Shown here: positions 25,542 to 34,244 of the stretch, in pieces
Layout: each line of letters opens with the position of its first letter
Position numbering within the stretch: position 1 is the first letter of the stretch
Assembly (NCBI GenBank): GCA_963793245.1
Contig: CAWBZG010000003.1
Location: forward strand, 1 to 64,000
Direction of reading: 5' to 3'
Length of the DNA: 64,000 bases
DNA from: CAXBBB01 sp963793245
GTDB taxonomy: Bacteria > Bacteroidota > Rhodothermia > Rhodothermales > BA12
Position numbers and translations under genes: made by a program
Notes under the pieces: generated by a model
The model's input: only the letters and a program-made list of their open reading frames with translations
Database searches by the model: none
What the model was told of the DNA's origin: nothing

Positions 25542-26630
25542 CTACACGTTGAAGCGGAACAGCATCACGTCGCCATCGACGACGACGTACTCTTTGCCTT
25601 CCGACCGCATGGCACCGGCTTCGCGTGCGGCGGCTTCCGTTCCCAGGCGGTCGTAGTCGGCGAACTTGATCGTTTCGGCGCGGATGAAGCCCCGTTCGAA
25701 GTCGGTGTGGATGACGCCGGCGGCTCCGGGCGCTTTTGTACCCTGCTTGATCGTCCACGCGCGCGACTCTTTGGGGCCGGCGGTGAAGTAGGTGATCAGG
25801 CCGAGCAGCTTGAACGCGGCGCGGACCAGGCGGTCGAGGCCAGGCTCGGTGAGGCCCATGTCGGCGAGGAAGCCGGCGCGTTCGTCGGGTTCGAGTTCGG
25901 CGATCTGGGCTTCGAGATCGGCGCAAACCACGACGACTTCGGCGTTCTGCGGCGCTGCGATCTCGCGCACTTTGGCGACGTGCGCGTTCTCCTCGCCCGA
26001 GATCAGGTCGTCCTCGCTAACGTTGGCGGCGTAGAGGATCGGCTTGGACGTGAGCAGGAAGAGATCGTCGAGCACGTCGGCGTCGTCGAACGAGCGGGCG
26101 GCGTTTCCGTCGGACAAGAACGTGAGCAGGCGCTTGTAGTCGTCGAGGAGTTTGACGGCGGTTTTGTCGCCTGTCTTGGCGGCTTTGCCCTGGCGCTCGA
26201 TGCGCTTCTCAACGGTCTCAATGTCTTTGAGCAGCAACTCGGTGTCGATCACCTCGATGTCCGAGGCAGGATCGACCGTTCCGGCGACGTGGACGATGTT
26301 TTCGTCCTCGAAACAGCGCACGACGTGGACGATGGCGTCGACTTCGCGGATGTGGCTCAGAAACTTGTTGCCCAGCCCTTCGCCCTGACTCGCCCCAGCA
26401 ACCAGTCCGGCGATGTCGACGAATTCGATGACGGCCGGAAGCGTCTCCTTGCTGCCCGCGAGTTCTGCCAGCCGCGTCAACCGCGCGTCGGGAACGGGTA
26501 CGATGCCGACGTTCGGCTCGATCGTGCAGAACGGATAGTTGGCCGACTCAGCACCGGCGCTCGACAGCGCGTTGAAGAGAGTCGATTTGCCGACGTTGGG
26601 GAGGCCGACGATGCCGCAGCGGAGAGCCAT
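25542..26630 (-). CDS. ychF: Obg-like ATPase YchF
   Basis: A 362-residue OBG-family P-loop protein. G1 is [15 protein letters not shown]3 is [20 protein letters not shown], and the G4 position reads NVSE instead of NKxD, which is why the family prefers ATP. The coiled-coil insert covers about residues 130-200 and the TGS-like C-terminal domain ends near [17 protein letters not shown]. It binds ribosomes and the proteasome-like machinery in other organisms and affects stress responses. Full length, ATG start, single gene. Confidence 0.95.
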   Translation of the reverse strand: MALRCGIVGLPNVGKSTLFNALSSAGAESANYPFCTIEPNVGIVPVPDARLTRLAELAGSKETLPAVIEFVDIAGLVAGASQGEGLGNKFLSHIREVDAIVHVVRCFEDENIVHVAGTVDPASDIEVIDTELLLKDIETVEKRIERQGKAAKTGDKTAVKLLDDYKRLLTFLSDGNAARSFDDADVLDDLFLLTSKPILYAANVSEDDLISGEENAHVAKVREIAAPQNAEVVVVCADLEAQIAELEPDERAGFLADMGLTEPGLDRLVRAAFKLLGLITYFTAGPKESRAWTIKQGTKAPGAAGVIHTDFERGFIRAETIKFADYDRLGTEAAAREAGAMRSEGKEYVVVDGDVMLFRFNV

Positions 26631-26818
26631 AGCGCGATGGGAAAAAGTGGAGGTACAGAATAGCCGATTGCCGAGCCAAAGAGAGGCAAAACGAGGCGAA
26701 GAACGTCGCGCGCACGTTTCAGACTTGGCATGTTTCGAAAACAGGTCGCGTCTCTCGGCCTCACACCGCGTCGCCTGCCGATCTTGAGGGCGTGCTCTTC
26801 TCGAATGTCTCCGCTCTG

Positions 26819-27322
26819 ATGCTCCGTGCCCTGCTCCTTTTCGCGCTGCTCCCGCTCGCGACCTCGACCCACGCCCAGGTCAGCTTGCAGCAAACCGACG
26901 GGCGGTTGCAACTCGGCCTGAGTGCGCTTCCGGGATTGGGCGCTCAGGCGGGCTACCTCGACGTGACCGGCCTGTTCACGCGTGAAGCGACCCTCTACGT
27001 CGATGGGCGACCGGCGTTTTTCGGTGGCGAGGAAAACGTCGAAGTCTGGCTCGCAGGCGGTGGCTCGATCCGCGCGCTGGGCGTGGCGCGGCTGTTCACC
27101 GATGGCGATTTCGCCGGATACGATGTCGACGTAGGCATCCGGGCAGGTCCGTCGCTGACGTTCGTGCGGGGCGCGACCGAGGCGCAGAAAAACCAGCAGT
27201 TCAGCTTCAACTTCGAGCCGTTCCTCCGCTTCGTCACCCAACTGCGTCCGGGTCTGACGGTCTACGCCGAAGCCGGACCGCAGCCGTCGCTGCTGCGCGG
27301 TGGGCTGTGGCTCACGTTCTGA
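26819..27322 (+). CDS. Secreted/outer-membrane hypothetical protein
   Basis: A 167-residue protein with a signal peptide (residues 1-20, MLRALLLFALLPLATSTHAQ) followed by alternating polar/hydrophobic strands and a terminal aromatic (GGLWLTF), as in small outer-membrane barrels. No known family recognised. The ATG at 26819 is preferred over the TTG-like start further upstream because it gives the clean signal peptide. Its 3' end overlaps the convergent gene by about 11 bases. Confidence 0.65.
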   Translation: MLRALLLFALLPLATSTHAQVSLQQTDGRLQLGLSALPGLGAQAGYLDVTGLFTREATLYVDGRPAFFGGEENVEVWLAGGGSIRALGVARLFTDGDFAGYDVDVGIRAGPSLTFVRGATEAQKNQQFSFNFEPFLRFVTQLRPGLTVYAEAGPQPSLLRGGLWLTF

Positions 27323-27765
27323 CGAGCGACTGCCTCACGAGTGGACGCGTGAGCACGCGCGATCCGGCGTAGCGCTCCTTCCACGCGTCGAGGGCGTCGG
27401 CATCCAACTCGTCGACCATCCGATTGACGGCGTCGATGCAGGCACGCGCGTCCATCAGGTCGGACTCATTTAGAGACGCTTCGCCCGGCGATGGCAGCGA
27501 GAGTGAGACGATGGACAGTTGATTCCGTATCCGGTCGCTCAGCATCTCGCGGACCTCGTACAGCGCGTGTTTTCGCTCTCGTTCTCGGCTCTCCTGCACG
27601 ACCTGAATCACCACGCGCGCCAGTAGGACGACGATCAGCAGAGCAGTTGCCGGTCGCGTACCAGAAGCTCTCGGGGTAGTAGTGTGGGACAAACGCGGCG
27701 AGGCACACGGGAAGGACTCCGATACCGGCGAGCGCCAGAGGCGGCCGGTCGTTGGGGTGGGACAT
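27312..27765 (-). pseudogene. Two-helix membrane protein with coiled coil, apparently frameshifted
   Basis: The first frame, from ATG at 27765, gives MSHPNDRPPLALAGIG and a membrane helix ending in ESFWYATG. The second frame, to the stop at 27312, continues with a second helix (TALLIVVLLARVVIQVVQ), a charged helix (ESRERERKHALYEVREML) and LSDRIRNQLSIVSLSL. A single extra A in the GGCAAC context at 27647-27648 separates them; removing it joins the two helices into a compact ~150-residue protein. The helical part after the membrane looks a little like a histidine-kinase DHp helix without His. Function unknown. Confidence 0.5.
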
Positions 27766-27834
27766 AGACGAAAACGACGTGGTGGGAAACGACGTTCGCC
27801 ATCACTTCAACTACCGTTCCGACTGTCGCGGCGC

Positions 27835-28365
27835 TCAGCCGATGTGCTCGACATCATACGTGAGCAGGACGACGCCGCACGCGTACGCTTTCGTGTCTCG
27901 CAGCGTCAATTTGGCCTGCGCCTGCAGAGCGCTGAACAGCGGAATGCCGCTTCCGAGTGCAATCGGATTCAGCTTGACGACGACGCGGTCGATCAGTCCG
28001 GCGTTCATCAGGATCGAAGCGATTTCGCCTCCTCCGCAGAGCCAGATCGGAGCGTCCGCGTCGGCTTTGAGCGAGCGCACGAAATCGGCCACGTCTCCGC
28101 GCACCAACTCGACGGCGTCGTCGGGACTCTCGTCCATTGTTTGGGAGAACACGACCTGCCGCATCATCGGATACGGACTCGTTTTACCCTCTTTCAGCCC
28201 GACTTCGTACGTCTTTCGCCCCATGAGGACGGTGCCGAACGTGCCAACATCGGAGAGGAAATCGCCGATCACCTCGTCGTCCCACGAGAAGCCGTCGAAG
28301 GTGCCGTCTTCGTGCGCGATGAAGCCATCCAACGAGGCAGCGACGTGATAGGTAATACTGGTCAT
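27835..28365 (-). CDS. Dihydrofolate reductase-fold protein (RibD C-terminal family)
   Basis: A 176-residue protein of the RibD C-terminal/YyaP family. N-terminal ITYHVAASLDGFIAHEDG is the NADPH-fold start, LMGRKTYE the conserved middle and LCGGGEIASILMNAGLIDRVVV the nucleotide-binding GGG region. These proteins bind NADPH but rarely have a known substrate; they are not true folate reductases. ATG at 28365 gives the family N-terminus. Stands alone between the frameshifted membrane protein and glyA. Confidence 0.85.
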   Translation of the reverse strand: MTSITYHVAASLDGFIAHEDGTFDGFSWDDEVIGDFLSDVGTFGTVLMGRKTYEVGLKEGKTSPYPMMRQVVFSQTMDESPDDAVELVRGDVADFVRSLKADADAPIWLCGGGEIASILMNAGLIDRVVVKLNPIALGSGIPLFSALQAQAKLTLRDTKAYACGVVLLTYDVEHIG

Positions 28366-28422
28366 ACCAAAGCGGTCAGATGAGCCACAAGATACTTGCC
28401 AACCGGCCTCCACCAAAGGGGG

Positions 28423-29724
28423 CTACATCTCGGTGTACAACGGGAAGCGGGCCGCCAGTTCGTGTACGTCCTTGCGAACGGCGTCGATGACGGTTTCGTC
28501 ATCGGGCTTGGCGAGCACGCGGTCGATCAGGGCGACGACTTCGCGGAAGGCCGATTCGTCCAGTCCGCGCGTCGTCATCGCGGGCGAGCCGATGCGCATG
28601 CCGCTCGTGACAAACGGGCTTTCCGGATCGCCCGGCACCATGTTCTTGTTGACCGTGATCTCGGCGCGGCCCAGCGCTTCCTCGGCCTGCTTGCCCGTCA
28701 GCCCTTTGCCGCGCAGGTCGATCAGCATCAAGTGGTTGTCTGTCCCGCCCGATACCAAGTCGTACCCGCGCTCCAAAAATGCGCCGGCCATCGCCTTGGC
28801 GTTGGCGACGACTTGCTGTTGGTATGTCGCAAACGTGGGTTGCAGCGCCTCGCCGAACGCGACGGCTTTCGCGGCGATCACGTGCATCAGCGGTCCGCCT
28901 TGGGTGCCGGGGAAGACGGCGCTATCGAACAGTTCGCTCCAGTTCTTCGTCCGCCCGCTCTTGGGCGCGACTTTACCCAACGTGTTCTCGCCATCGTCGC
29001 CGACGAGGATCATGCCGCCGCGCGGTCCCCGAAGCGTCTTGTGCGTCGTCGTCGTGGCGACGTGAACGTGCGGCATCGGGTCGGTCAGCACCTTGGCCGC
29101 GATCAGTCCCGCCGTGTGCGCCATGTCCATCCACAGCAGCGCACCGACTTCGTCCGCAATCGAGCGGAAAGCCGCGTAGTCGAAGTCGCGCGTGTAGGCG
29201 CTCGCTCCAATCGAGATCATTTTGGGCCGCACCTTCAGCGCCTGCTCGCGCACCTTGTCCATGTCGATGCGACCGGCGTTCGGTCCGTCGATCTCGACGC
29301 CGTAGAAGTGCGCGTCGTACAGGATGCCGCTGAAGTTGACTGGGCTGCCGTGCGTCAGGTGGCCGCCGTGCGCCAGGTCGAGGCCGAGTAGCTTGTCGCC
29401 GGGCTGCATCAGCGTCAGGTAGAGGGCGGCGTTGGCTTGGGCACCACTGTGCGGCTGCACGTTGACCCAGTCGACGCCGAACAACTTTTTCGCCCGGTCA
29501 CGCGCCAGATCCTCGGCGATGTCGGCAAACTCGCAGCCGCCGTAGTAGCGCTTGCCCGGAAGCCCCTCGGCGTACTTGTTCGTCAGCGTGCTGCCCTGCG
29601 CCTCCATAACCGCGCGCGAGGCGAAGTTTTCGGACGCGATCAGTTCCAGCCCCTCTTGCTGTCGCTGCGTTTCGTGCTGGAGAGCGGCGAAGAGTTCAGG
29701 ATCCTGAGTGCGGAGCGTTTCCAT
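28423..29724 (-). CDS. glyA: Serine hydroxymethyltransferase
   Basis: A 433-residue PLP-dependent SHMT, converting serine and tetrahydrofolate to glycine and methylene-THF. The PLP-Lys lies in [40 protein letters not shown] and [13 protein letters not shown] are all in place. Length matches bacterial GlyA. ATG at 29724 ([12 protein letters not shown]) chosen; ten more codons are open upstream without conservation. It is a single gene on the minus strand. Confidence 0.96.
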   Translation of the reverse strand: METLRTQDPELFAALQHETQRQQEGLELIASENFASRAVMEAQGSTLTNKYAEGLPGKRYYGGCEFADIAEDLARDRAKKLFGVDWVNVQPHSGAQANAALYLTLMQPGDKLLGLDLAHGGHLTHGSPVNFSGILYDAHFYGVEIDGPNAGRIDMDKVREQALKVRPKMISIGASAYTRDFDYAAFRSIADEVGALLWMDMAHTAGLIAAKVLTDPMPHVHVATTTTHKTLRGPRGGMILVGDDGENTLGKVAPKSGRTKNWSELFDSAVFPGTQGGPLMHVIAAKAVAFGEALQPTFATYQQQVVANAKAMAGAFLERGYDLVSGGTDNHLMLIDLRGKGLTGKQAEEALGRAEITVNKNMVPGDPESPFVTSGMRIGSPAMTTRGLDESAFREVVALIDRVLAKPDDETVIDAVRKDVHELAARFPLYTEM

Positions 29725-29808
29725 TGGCGAGCGGCTGTTGGTTGGTCTAAGCAAGATAATCGGCTACGACTCGGCATTCGAGTCCTCTGATGGATCTGCT
29801 GGAAACGC

Positions 29809-29842
29809 AAAAACCCGTCAGGCTGCTGGTGCCCAACGGGTT
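29809..29842 (-). terminator. Intrinsic terminator after the small lipobox-less secreted gene
   Basis: Stem AACCCGT / ACGGGTT followed on the minus strand by TTTTTGCG, 19 bases after the stop codon of the gene at 29861-30190. A classic rho-independent terminator shape that separates that gene from glyA. Confidence 0.75.
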
Positions 29843-29860
29843 CGAGGTACAGATCTGTGG

Positions 29861-30190
29861 CTATCGCTCCAGCGCCGCCGGTCGGCTCAACTCGACGAAC
29901 TGCCCAGCGATGCCCAAGAAGCGCCAATCTTGTGCATCGGCGTTTGGGCCGTCGAGGTCGAGCGTGTAGACGCTGGCGACGAGGTAGTTGTCGCGGCTGA
30001 CGAATCGGCCCACCTGCGAGCCGATTAGGTCGCCGCCCAGCCGTCCGAGCGCTCCGCCCAGGACGCCGTCGGTTTGACCGGCCATCAGCTCGGCAGACTC
30101 CTCGCGCGCGAACTCGGCGAAGTCGTCTTTGTCGGGATTGGAGATCGCGAGCAGCGCGACGACGAGGATCAGGAGAAGTAGCGTACGCAT
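29861..30190 (-). CDS. Small secreted or membrane-anchored protein (DUF4359-like)
   Basis: A 109-residue protein with an N-terminal signal or anchor helix (MRTLLLLILVVALLAISNP) followed by NPDKDDFAEFAREESAE, then a Gly-rich stretch LGGALGRLGGDLIG and an aromatic C-terminal strand YLVASVYTLDLDG...WRFLGIAGQFV. The pattern recalls DUF4359 proteins, where a helix and NPxxxDY lead into a compact periplasmic domain that reports on gene expression state. I could not verify the family. A terminator follows directly. Confidence 0.6.
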   Translation of the reverse strand: MRTLLLLILVVALLAISNPDKDDFAEFAREESAELMAGQTDGVLGGALGRLGGDLIGSQVGRFVSRDNYLVASVYTLDLDGPNADAQDWRFLGIAGQFVELSRPAALER

Positions 30191-30236
30191 CGTCTGAGCA
30201 GAGTAAAGAAGTGGATAGTGAACGCCTCGAAGAGGC

Positions 30237-30587
30237 TTAGGCCTCGGCGTCGCCGTCCCAGGTGAGGATGTCTTGTTCGGTGCGCGGCGTATCGGCGCAG
30301 GTCTCGACGCCCGGTAGCGCGTCTTTCTTCTCAGTCAGGTTGTAGTCGGCCCACTGCTCGGCGAGGTAGGCATTCCACTGCGCGTAGTGCTGCTGCGACT
30401 CGGGCAGTTCGTCGTCCGCGTAGATGGCTTCGACGGGGCAGACAGGGACGCAGGCGTTGCAGTCGATGCACTCGTCGGGGTTGATGACGAGGAAGTTGGG
30501 GCCTTCGTAAAAGCAGTCGACCGGGCAAACTTCGACGCAATCGGTGTGCTTGCAGTTGATGCAGCTTTCGGTGACGACGTAGGGCAT
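30237..30587 (-). CDS. fdxA: 7Fe ferredoxin (FdxA type)
   Basis: A 116-residue ferredoxin with seven or eight cysteines arranged as in Azotobacter ferredoxin [19 protein letters not shown] for the 3Fe-4S site, then [17 protein letters not shown] for the 4Fe-4S site. It carries electrons at low potential for oxidoreductases that cannot be named from here. ATG ([12 protein letters not shown]) begins directly at the first cluster. C-terminal 40 residues are less conserved and acidic. A -7-like TACTTTG lies 27 bases upstream. Confidence 0.92.
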   Translation of the reverse strand: MPYVVTESCINCKHTDCVEVCPVDCFYEGPNFLVINPDECIDCNACVPVCPVEAIYADDELPESQQHYAQWNAYLAEQWADYNLTEKKDALPGVETCADTPRTEQDILTWDGDAEA

Positions 30588-30613
30588 AGCAGCAGGAAAT
30601 CGGATGAGGGCGC

Positions 30614-30620
30614 CAAAGTA
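30614..30620 (-). promoter_or_regulatory. Possible -7 element of the ferredoxin gene (TACTTTG)
   Basis: Minus-strand TACTTTGGCGCC, nearly the same as TACCTTTGGCGCC at 45445, lies just upstream of the ferredoxin ATG. The -33 region is not clear. Confidence 0.4.
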
Positions 30621-30675
30621 CGGGCGCAGCGGTCGGTGATGCGTAAAGCGCCGGAAACGGCACGCGGGCAGCAGC

Positions 30676-30996
30676 CTAGTTGGTCGACAGGCCGCCCAAG
30701 ATCGGGTTGGTCGCCGGAGCGCGCTCGCTGGCGATGTCGTCTTCGGCGAACCAGCCGTCGGTCACTTCTTCGCTCTCACCGGCAGCGGCCAGCGCGCTGT
30801 CCTCGTGCGGGCGGCTGTAGCCTTCGATCTCGGTGACGAAGTATAGGTTTTTGTAGCGCGGCGCCTGTCCGTCGCGCGCGACGTTGGTGCGGTTTGGACC
30901 TTCTGAGATCGTGCCTTTGATTGCGCCCAATCGCTGGCCGTCGAAGCCGTAGAGGAAGACAGCGACGGTTTCGCCGTGTTGGAATTTGGGAGGCAT
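30676..30996 (-). CDS. Hypothetical protein
   Basis: A 106-residue cytoplasmic protein starting at ATG 30996 ([20 protein letters not shown]). Charged and aromatic strands such as [15 protein letters not shown] and [16 protein letters not shown] suggest a small beta domain, followed by a low-complexity acidic/Ala tail ([13 protein letters not shown]). I recognise no family. It lies 41 codon-lengths downstream of a perfect 30-base palindrome and is transcribed in the same direction as ferredoxin and murA. Confidence 0.6.
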   Translation of the reverse strand: MPPKFQHGETVAVFLYGFDGQRLGAIKGTISEGPNRTNVARDGQAPRYKNLYFVTEIEGYSRPHEDSALAAAGESEEVTDGWFAEDDIASERAPATNPILGGLSTN

Positions 30997-31036
30997 GGTG
31001 TCGGAGCGTTTAGAGTCGGTTGCGTACGTTCGGCAT

Positions 31037-31066
31037 CGAGGCGTCGTTGCATGCAACGACGCCTCG
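31037..31066. repeat. Perfect 30-bp palindrome
   Basis: CGAGGCGTCGTTGCA directly followed by its exact reverse complement TGCAACGACGCCTCG, with no spacer. It lies in the 197-base gap between murA and the small gene at 30676-30996, both leftward. A loopless palindrome is better suited to a dimeric DNA-binding protein or to cruciform formation than to an ordinary terminator, although folding of the RNA with a few unpaired tip bases could also stop transcription after murA. Confidence 0.7.
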
Positions 31067-31193
31067 GGGTCTGGATTACCAAGCGCAAAGGCACTCATCC
31101 GCGAGGGTGGATCATTGCCAACTCCACAGAATGCTACTCATCGCGAACGCGCTCGGCAGCAAAACGCACGGGTGCAACAGCCGCACGACCGGC

Positions 31194-32534
31194 TCAGCCC
31201 TTCTCGCGCCGGATCTTGGCTCCGGCAGCGGCGAGTTTGGCTTCCCAACGCTCGTGGCCTCGGTCGAGGTGGAGCAGGCCCGTTACGGTCGTCTCGCCCT
31301 CGGCGATGAGTCCTGCGAGGACCAGGGCGACGGCGGCGCGTACGTCGGTGGCTTCGACTGTTGCGCCGTGCAGTTTGTTGGGGCCGCGAACGACGGCGGC
31401 GTTGCCTTCGACTTTGATGTTGGCGCCCATGCGCTGCAGTTCGGGCACGTGGCCGAAGCGTCCGTGGTAGATCGTGTCGATGATGCGGCTGGCTCCTTCG
31501 GCGCGCGTCATCAGCAGCGTCCACTGGCTCTGCAAGTCCGTCGCGAGGCCGGGGTACGGCTCGGTGACGACGCTAACGGGGAAGACTTCCTGGGGCACCT
31601 TGACGATCACGTCCTGGAGGTACCCGCCGTCGTCGTCGCTGCCGTCCGAAGGCGCTTCGGTGCGATAGTGCGCGCCGGTCGCGCGGAAGTGGGCGGGGAA
31701 GGCGTCGCCCAGGTCGGACGGGGCGCCGCCGACAATGCGGACTTCGCTGCCGGGCGTTCCGGCGAGCAGGGCGACGATCATGTGCGTGCCCAACTCAATG
31801 CGGTCGGGAGGAGCGAGATAGCTTCCGGGCGAGAGCGCGTCGATGCCTTGGATCTCGATCGTGCTCGTACCCAGACCTTCGATTTTGGCGCCCATCTTCT
31901 GGAGGACGCGCCCTAGCGCGACGACGTCGGGTTCGCGGGCGCAGTTTTCGAGCAGCGTCGTGCCCTTGGCCTGTGCTGCAGCGAGAAGGACGTTGATCGT
32001 GCCACCGACCGTGATCGGGTCAAAGCGGAAACGTCCGCCTTTCAACCGTCCGCCCGGAGCGCTGGCAACGACGGCGCCGCCGACGATGTCGATTTCGGCG
32101 CCTAGCGCACGCATTCCTTCGACGTGCATGTTGACGGGGCGGTGTCCGAACGCGTCGCCGCCAGGCAGCGGGACTTCGGCTTTACCTAGTCGGCCCAGCA
32201 GAGCGCCCAGCGCGTAGATCGACGCGCGCATCGACTCGGCTTCTTTGCGCGGCATCCGGTGCTCGGTCAGGCCACTTGCATCAATGGTGAGCGTTTCCGG
32301 CGTCGTCGGGTCGCTGTCGGGATTGAAGTTGCTCTTGGCGCCCAGCTTTTCGAAGGCGCGGGCGAACGAACGCACATCGCGGAGGTCCGGCATGTTGCGC
32401 ACGTGCGTGACGCCGTCGGGCAGCAGCGTGGCGGCGATCAGCGGAAGCGCGGCGTTTTTCGATCCACCGACTGAGAGCGGGCCGGTGATCGGATGGCCGC
32501 CTTCGATGATGAGGCGCTCGGACGTGTCGGACAT
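31194..32534 (-). CDS. murA: UDP-N-acetylglucosamine 1-carboxyvinyltransferase (Cys-to-Asp variant)
   Basis: A 446-residue MurA (EPSP synthase fold), adding enolpyruvate to UDP-GlcNAc at the first committed step of peptidoglycan synthesis. Recognised by IEGGHPITGPLSVGGSKNAALPLIAATLL at the start, and by the mobile loop LPGGDAFGHRPVNMH. In most MurA proteins this loop reads GGC, with the Cys115 that fosfomycin alkylates; here it is Asp, the natural change known in Mycobacterium, Chlamydia and Borrelia and associated with fosfomycin resistance. ATG at 32534. Single copy in this window. Confidence 0.95.
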   Translation of the reverse strand: MSDTSERLIIEGGHPITGPLSVGGSKNAALPLIAATLLPDGVTHVRNMPDLRDVRSFARAFEKLGAKSNFNPDSDPTTPETLTIDASGLTEHRMPRKEAESMRASIYALGALLGRLGKAEVPLPGGDAFGHRPVNMHVEGMRALGAEIDIVGGAVVASAPGGRLKGGRFRFDPITVGGTINVLLAAAQAKGTTLLENCAREPDVVALGRVLQKMGAKIEGLGTSTIEIQGIDALSPGSYLAPPDRIELGTHMIVALLAGTPGSEVRIVGGAPSDLGDAFPAHFRATGAHYRTEAPSDGSDDDGGYLQDVIVKVPQEVFPVSVVTEPYPGLATDLQSQWTLLMTRAEGASRIIDTIYHGRFGHVPELQRMGANIKVEGNAAVVRGPNKLHGATVEATDVRAAVALVLAGLIAEGETTVTGLLHLDRGHERWEAKLAAAGAKIRREKG

Positions 32535-32871
32535 GGAGAGGGTGGGCGTGGGGAGAGTCGGCAAAAGAGTAGGACCGATGATACCGGATGTCAGTCCCGC
32601 CGCGTACTAACGGACCTGCTACGTCTCCACACCGGAAGCGCTTCGTACGTGCGAAATGCGCAGAGTCGGCGGCATCCGACAGTACTAGCTCTGTGTGATC
32701 AACCTATTAGCGACCAACAGCTCACGCCGCCACACGTCAACGTCCAACGCTCGCAGTCTGGTGGCGCATGGGTGGCGCGTCAGCCTTGAGTGAGTCATGA
32801 GGCTGAAGTCCTCACCTGAGCCTGCGGAGAAGGACGGACCTACTCGATCACGACCGAGAGCGTCGCCTAGG
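32535..32871. other. 337-base gap between murA and the barrel gene: no gene seen
   Basis: Both flanking genes run leftward. The first 40 bases are the presumed leader of murA. I found no ORF with conserved sequence, no good -33/-7 pair, no tRNA and no clear repeat. GTGGCGC occurs twice near 32760, without obvious meaning. Confidence 0.6.
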
Positions 32872-34107
32872 TCAGAAGCGCGGATTGACAACCGAGTTGA
32901 ACGCCGATCCGAACGTGTACGTCAGCCCGGTCGAGAGGAAGAAGTCGTAGCCGGTCGAGAGTTGTCGGCGGCGGGTGAGCACGTCTTCCTCGCTGGCCGA
33001 TCCGCGTACCAAGTTGAGCTGGTTGCGGATGCGGCTGTAGTTGGCTCCCAAGTTGAACGTGAGTCCGCGAAAGAGCCGGATGTCGGCGTTGGCGCCTACG
33101 TCGAAGCTGTACAGTTCCAGGTCGTGCAGGTACTGATCTATCGAGCCTCGAACCGAAAACGATCCCCACGGCTGCTGATACCCAATCCGCGTCCTGAGTT
33201 CGTGGTCGAACAAGACCTCGTCGATCTCGTCGAAGAGCGTCGTATCCCGGTAGGCGACGCGCTCGACGCCGATGCTGTAGGAGAAGCGAAACGCGCGCTG
33301 CGTGTCCTGGGCGTAGGGAAAAACGCTGTACTCGACTTCGGGGCCGACGCGGACGCTCAGATCGGTGTTGGAGAACGTCGAGTGGAAGGCGCGTGCCGAG
33401 CCGCCCGCCGACCAGTGCGGTCCCAGGCTAAAGACGACTTCGCCGCCGCCGTTGTAGCTGTTGTTCTGGTTGCGCGTCACGTTACCATCGAACGTGAAAC
33501 GCGACAGGTTATCGCTCGCGTTGAGGTAGAGTTCGGACTTTAGCGTCTCGGTCGTCCGGTTGGCGTTGAGGTTGAGGTTGGCGTTGCGCTGCAGATAGTT
33601 GGCGTCGCCGTTGGCAAACACGCGCGAGCCGACGCGGAAAACCCAGAAATTCCAGGGGTCGGTCAACTCCTCGGCGGGCGGAGCGTCGGCTGCCGGACGA
33701 GCCAAGCCGATGGTGACGCGCGGCGCCTGATCGGTGCGAGCGAGGTAGCGGACGAGTCCGGCAGAGAGCACGCTGGCCAGGGCTTCGCGCTGCTCGTCCT
33801 CGGTCGCGTTCTGATCGGTTGCGCGCGTCAGTTCGTCATCGACGCCGTCGAAGGCTCGTCGCCCCTCGAAGCGGACGAAATACGTCCGGCCTCCGCCGCC
33901 GTTGCGCTCGCCGGTGACCAGCGCGTGCACATCGGCGTCCTCGCGGTTGCGGACGTAGCTGACCCAGTCCAACTCGGTACGCAGGTAGTCGAAGTCGCAG
34001 CGTGTGTTCTGGCAGTCGAGAAACAGACGCAGCGGCGCGCTGCTCGTCTGTGCCGACAGCGGCAAAGCGGTCAGGACAAAGACGGCGACGAGCAGAAAGT
34101 GGCGCAT
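32872..34107 (-). CDS. Outer-membrane beta-barrel protein with periplasmic N-terminal domain
   Basis: A 411-residue secreted protein. Signal peptide residues 1-19 (ALPLSAQ). Residues about 25-160 form a soluble domain (LFLDCQNTRCDFDYLRTELDWV, two Cys suggesting a disulfide, and REALASVLSAGLVRYLART), similar to the domain found in several Bacteroidota proteins of unknown function. From about residue 170 to the end, amphipathic strands alternate (LNLNANRTTETLKSELYLNA, and so on) and the protein ends in Phe (NPRF), typical of outer-membrane barrels. ATG at 34107 chosen for the signal peptide. Confidence 0.75.
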   Translation of the reverse strand: MRHFLLVAVFVLTALPLSAQTSSAPLRLFLDCQNTRCDFDYLRTELDWVSYVRNREDADVHALVTGERNGGGGRTYFVRFEGRRAFDGVDDELTRATDQNATEDEQREALASVLSAGLVRYLARTDQAPRVTIGLARPAADAPPAEELTDPWNFWVFRVGSRVFANGDANYLQRNANLNLNANRTTETLKSELYLNASDNLSRFTFDGNVTRNQNNSYNGGGEVVFSLGPHWSAGGSARAFHSTFSNTDLSVRVGPEVEYSVFPYAQDTQRAFRFSYSIGVERVAYRDTTLFDEIDEVLFDHELRTRIGYQQPWGSFSVRGSIDQYLHDLELYSFDVGANADIRLFRGLTFNLGANYSRIRNQLNLVRGSASEEDVLTRRRQLSTGYDFFLSTGLTYTFGSAFNSVVNPRF

Positions 34108-34244
34108 AGAGCGAGGGGTAAATCGGTACGCCAAAAAACTAACAGTGCGCTGCGTGAGGCGAGAGGAAAGCACGAAGACTACTCGAACGACCAGACGTTG
34201 CCGTTGCGTCTCCTTTTGCTCTGGCTTGGACACGCGCGACGGCG

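Noticed and set aside
25707..26663. 318-residue plus-strand frame opposite ychF
   Set aside because: Antisense of the highly conserved YchF; no independent evidence.
28396..29391. 331-residue plus-strand frame opposite glyA
   Set aside because: Antisense of GlyA; sequence of the low-complexity V/G/R type.
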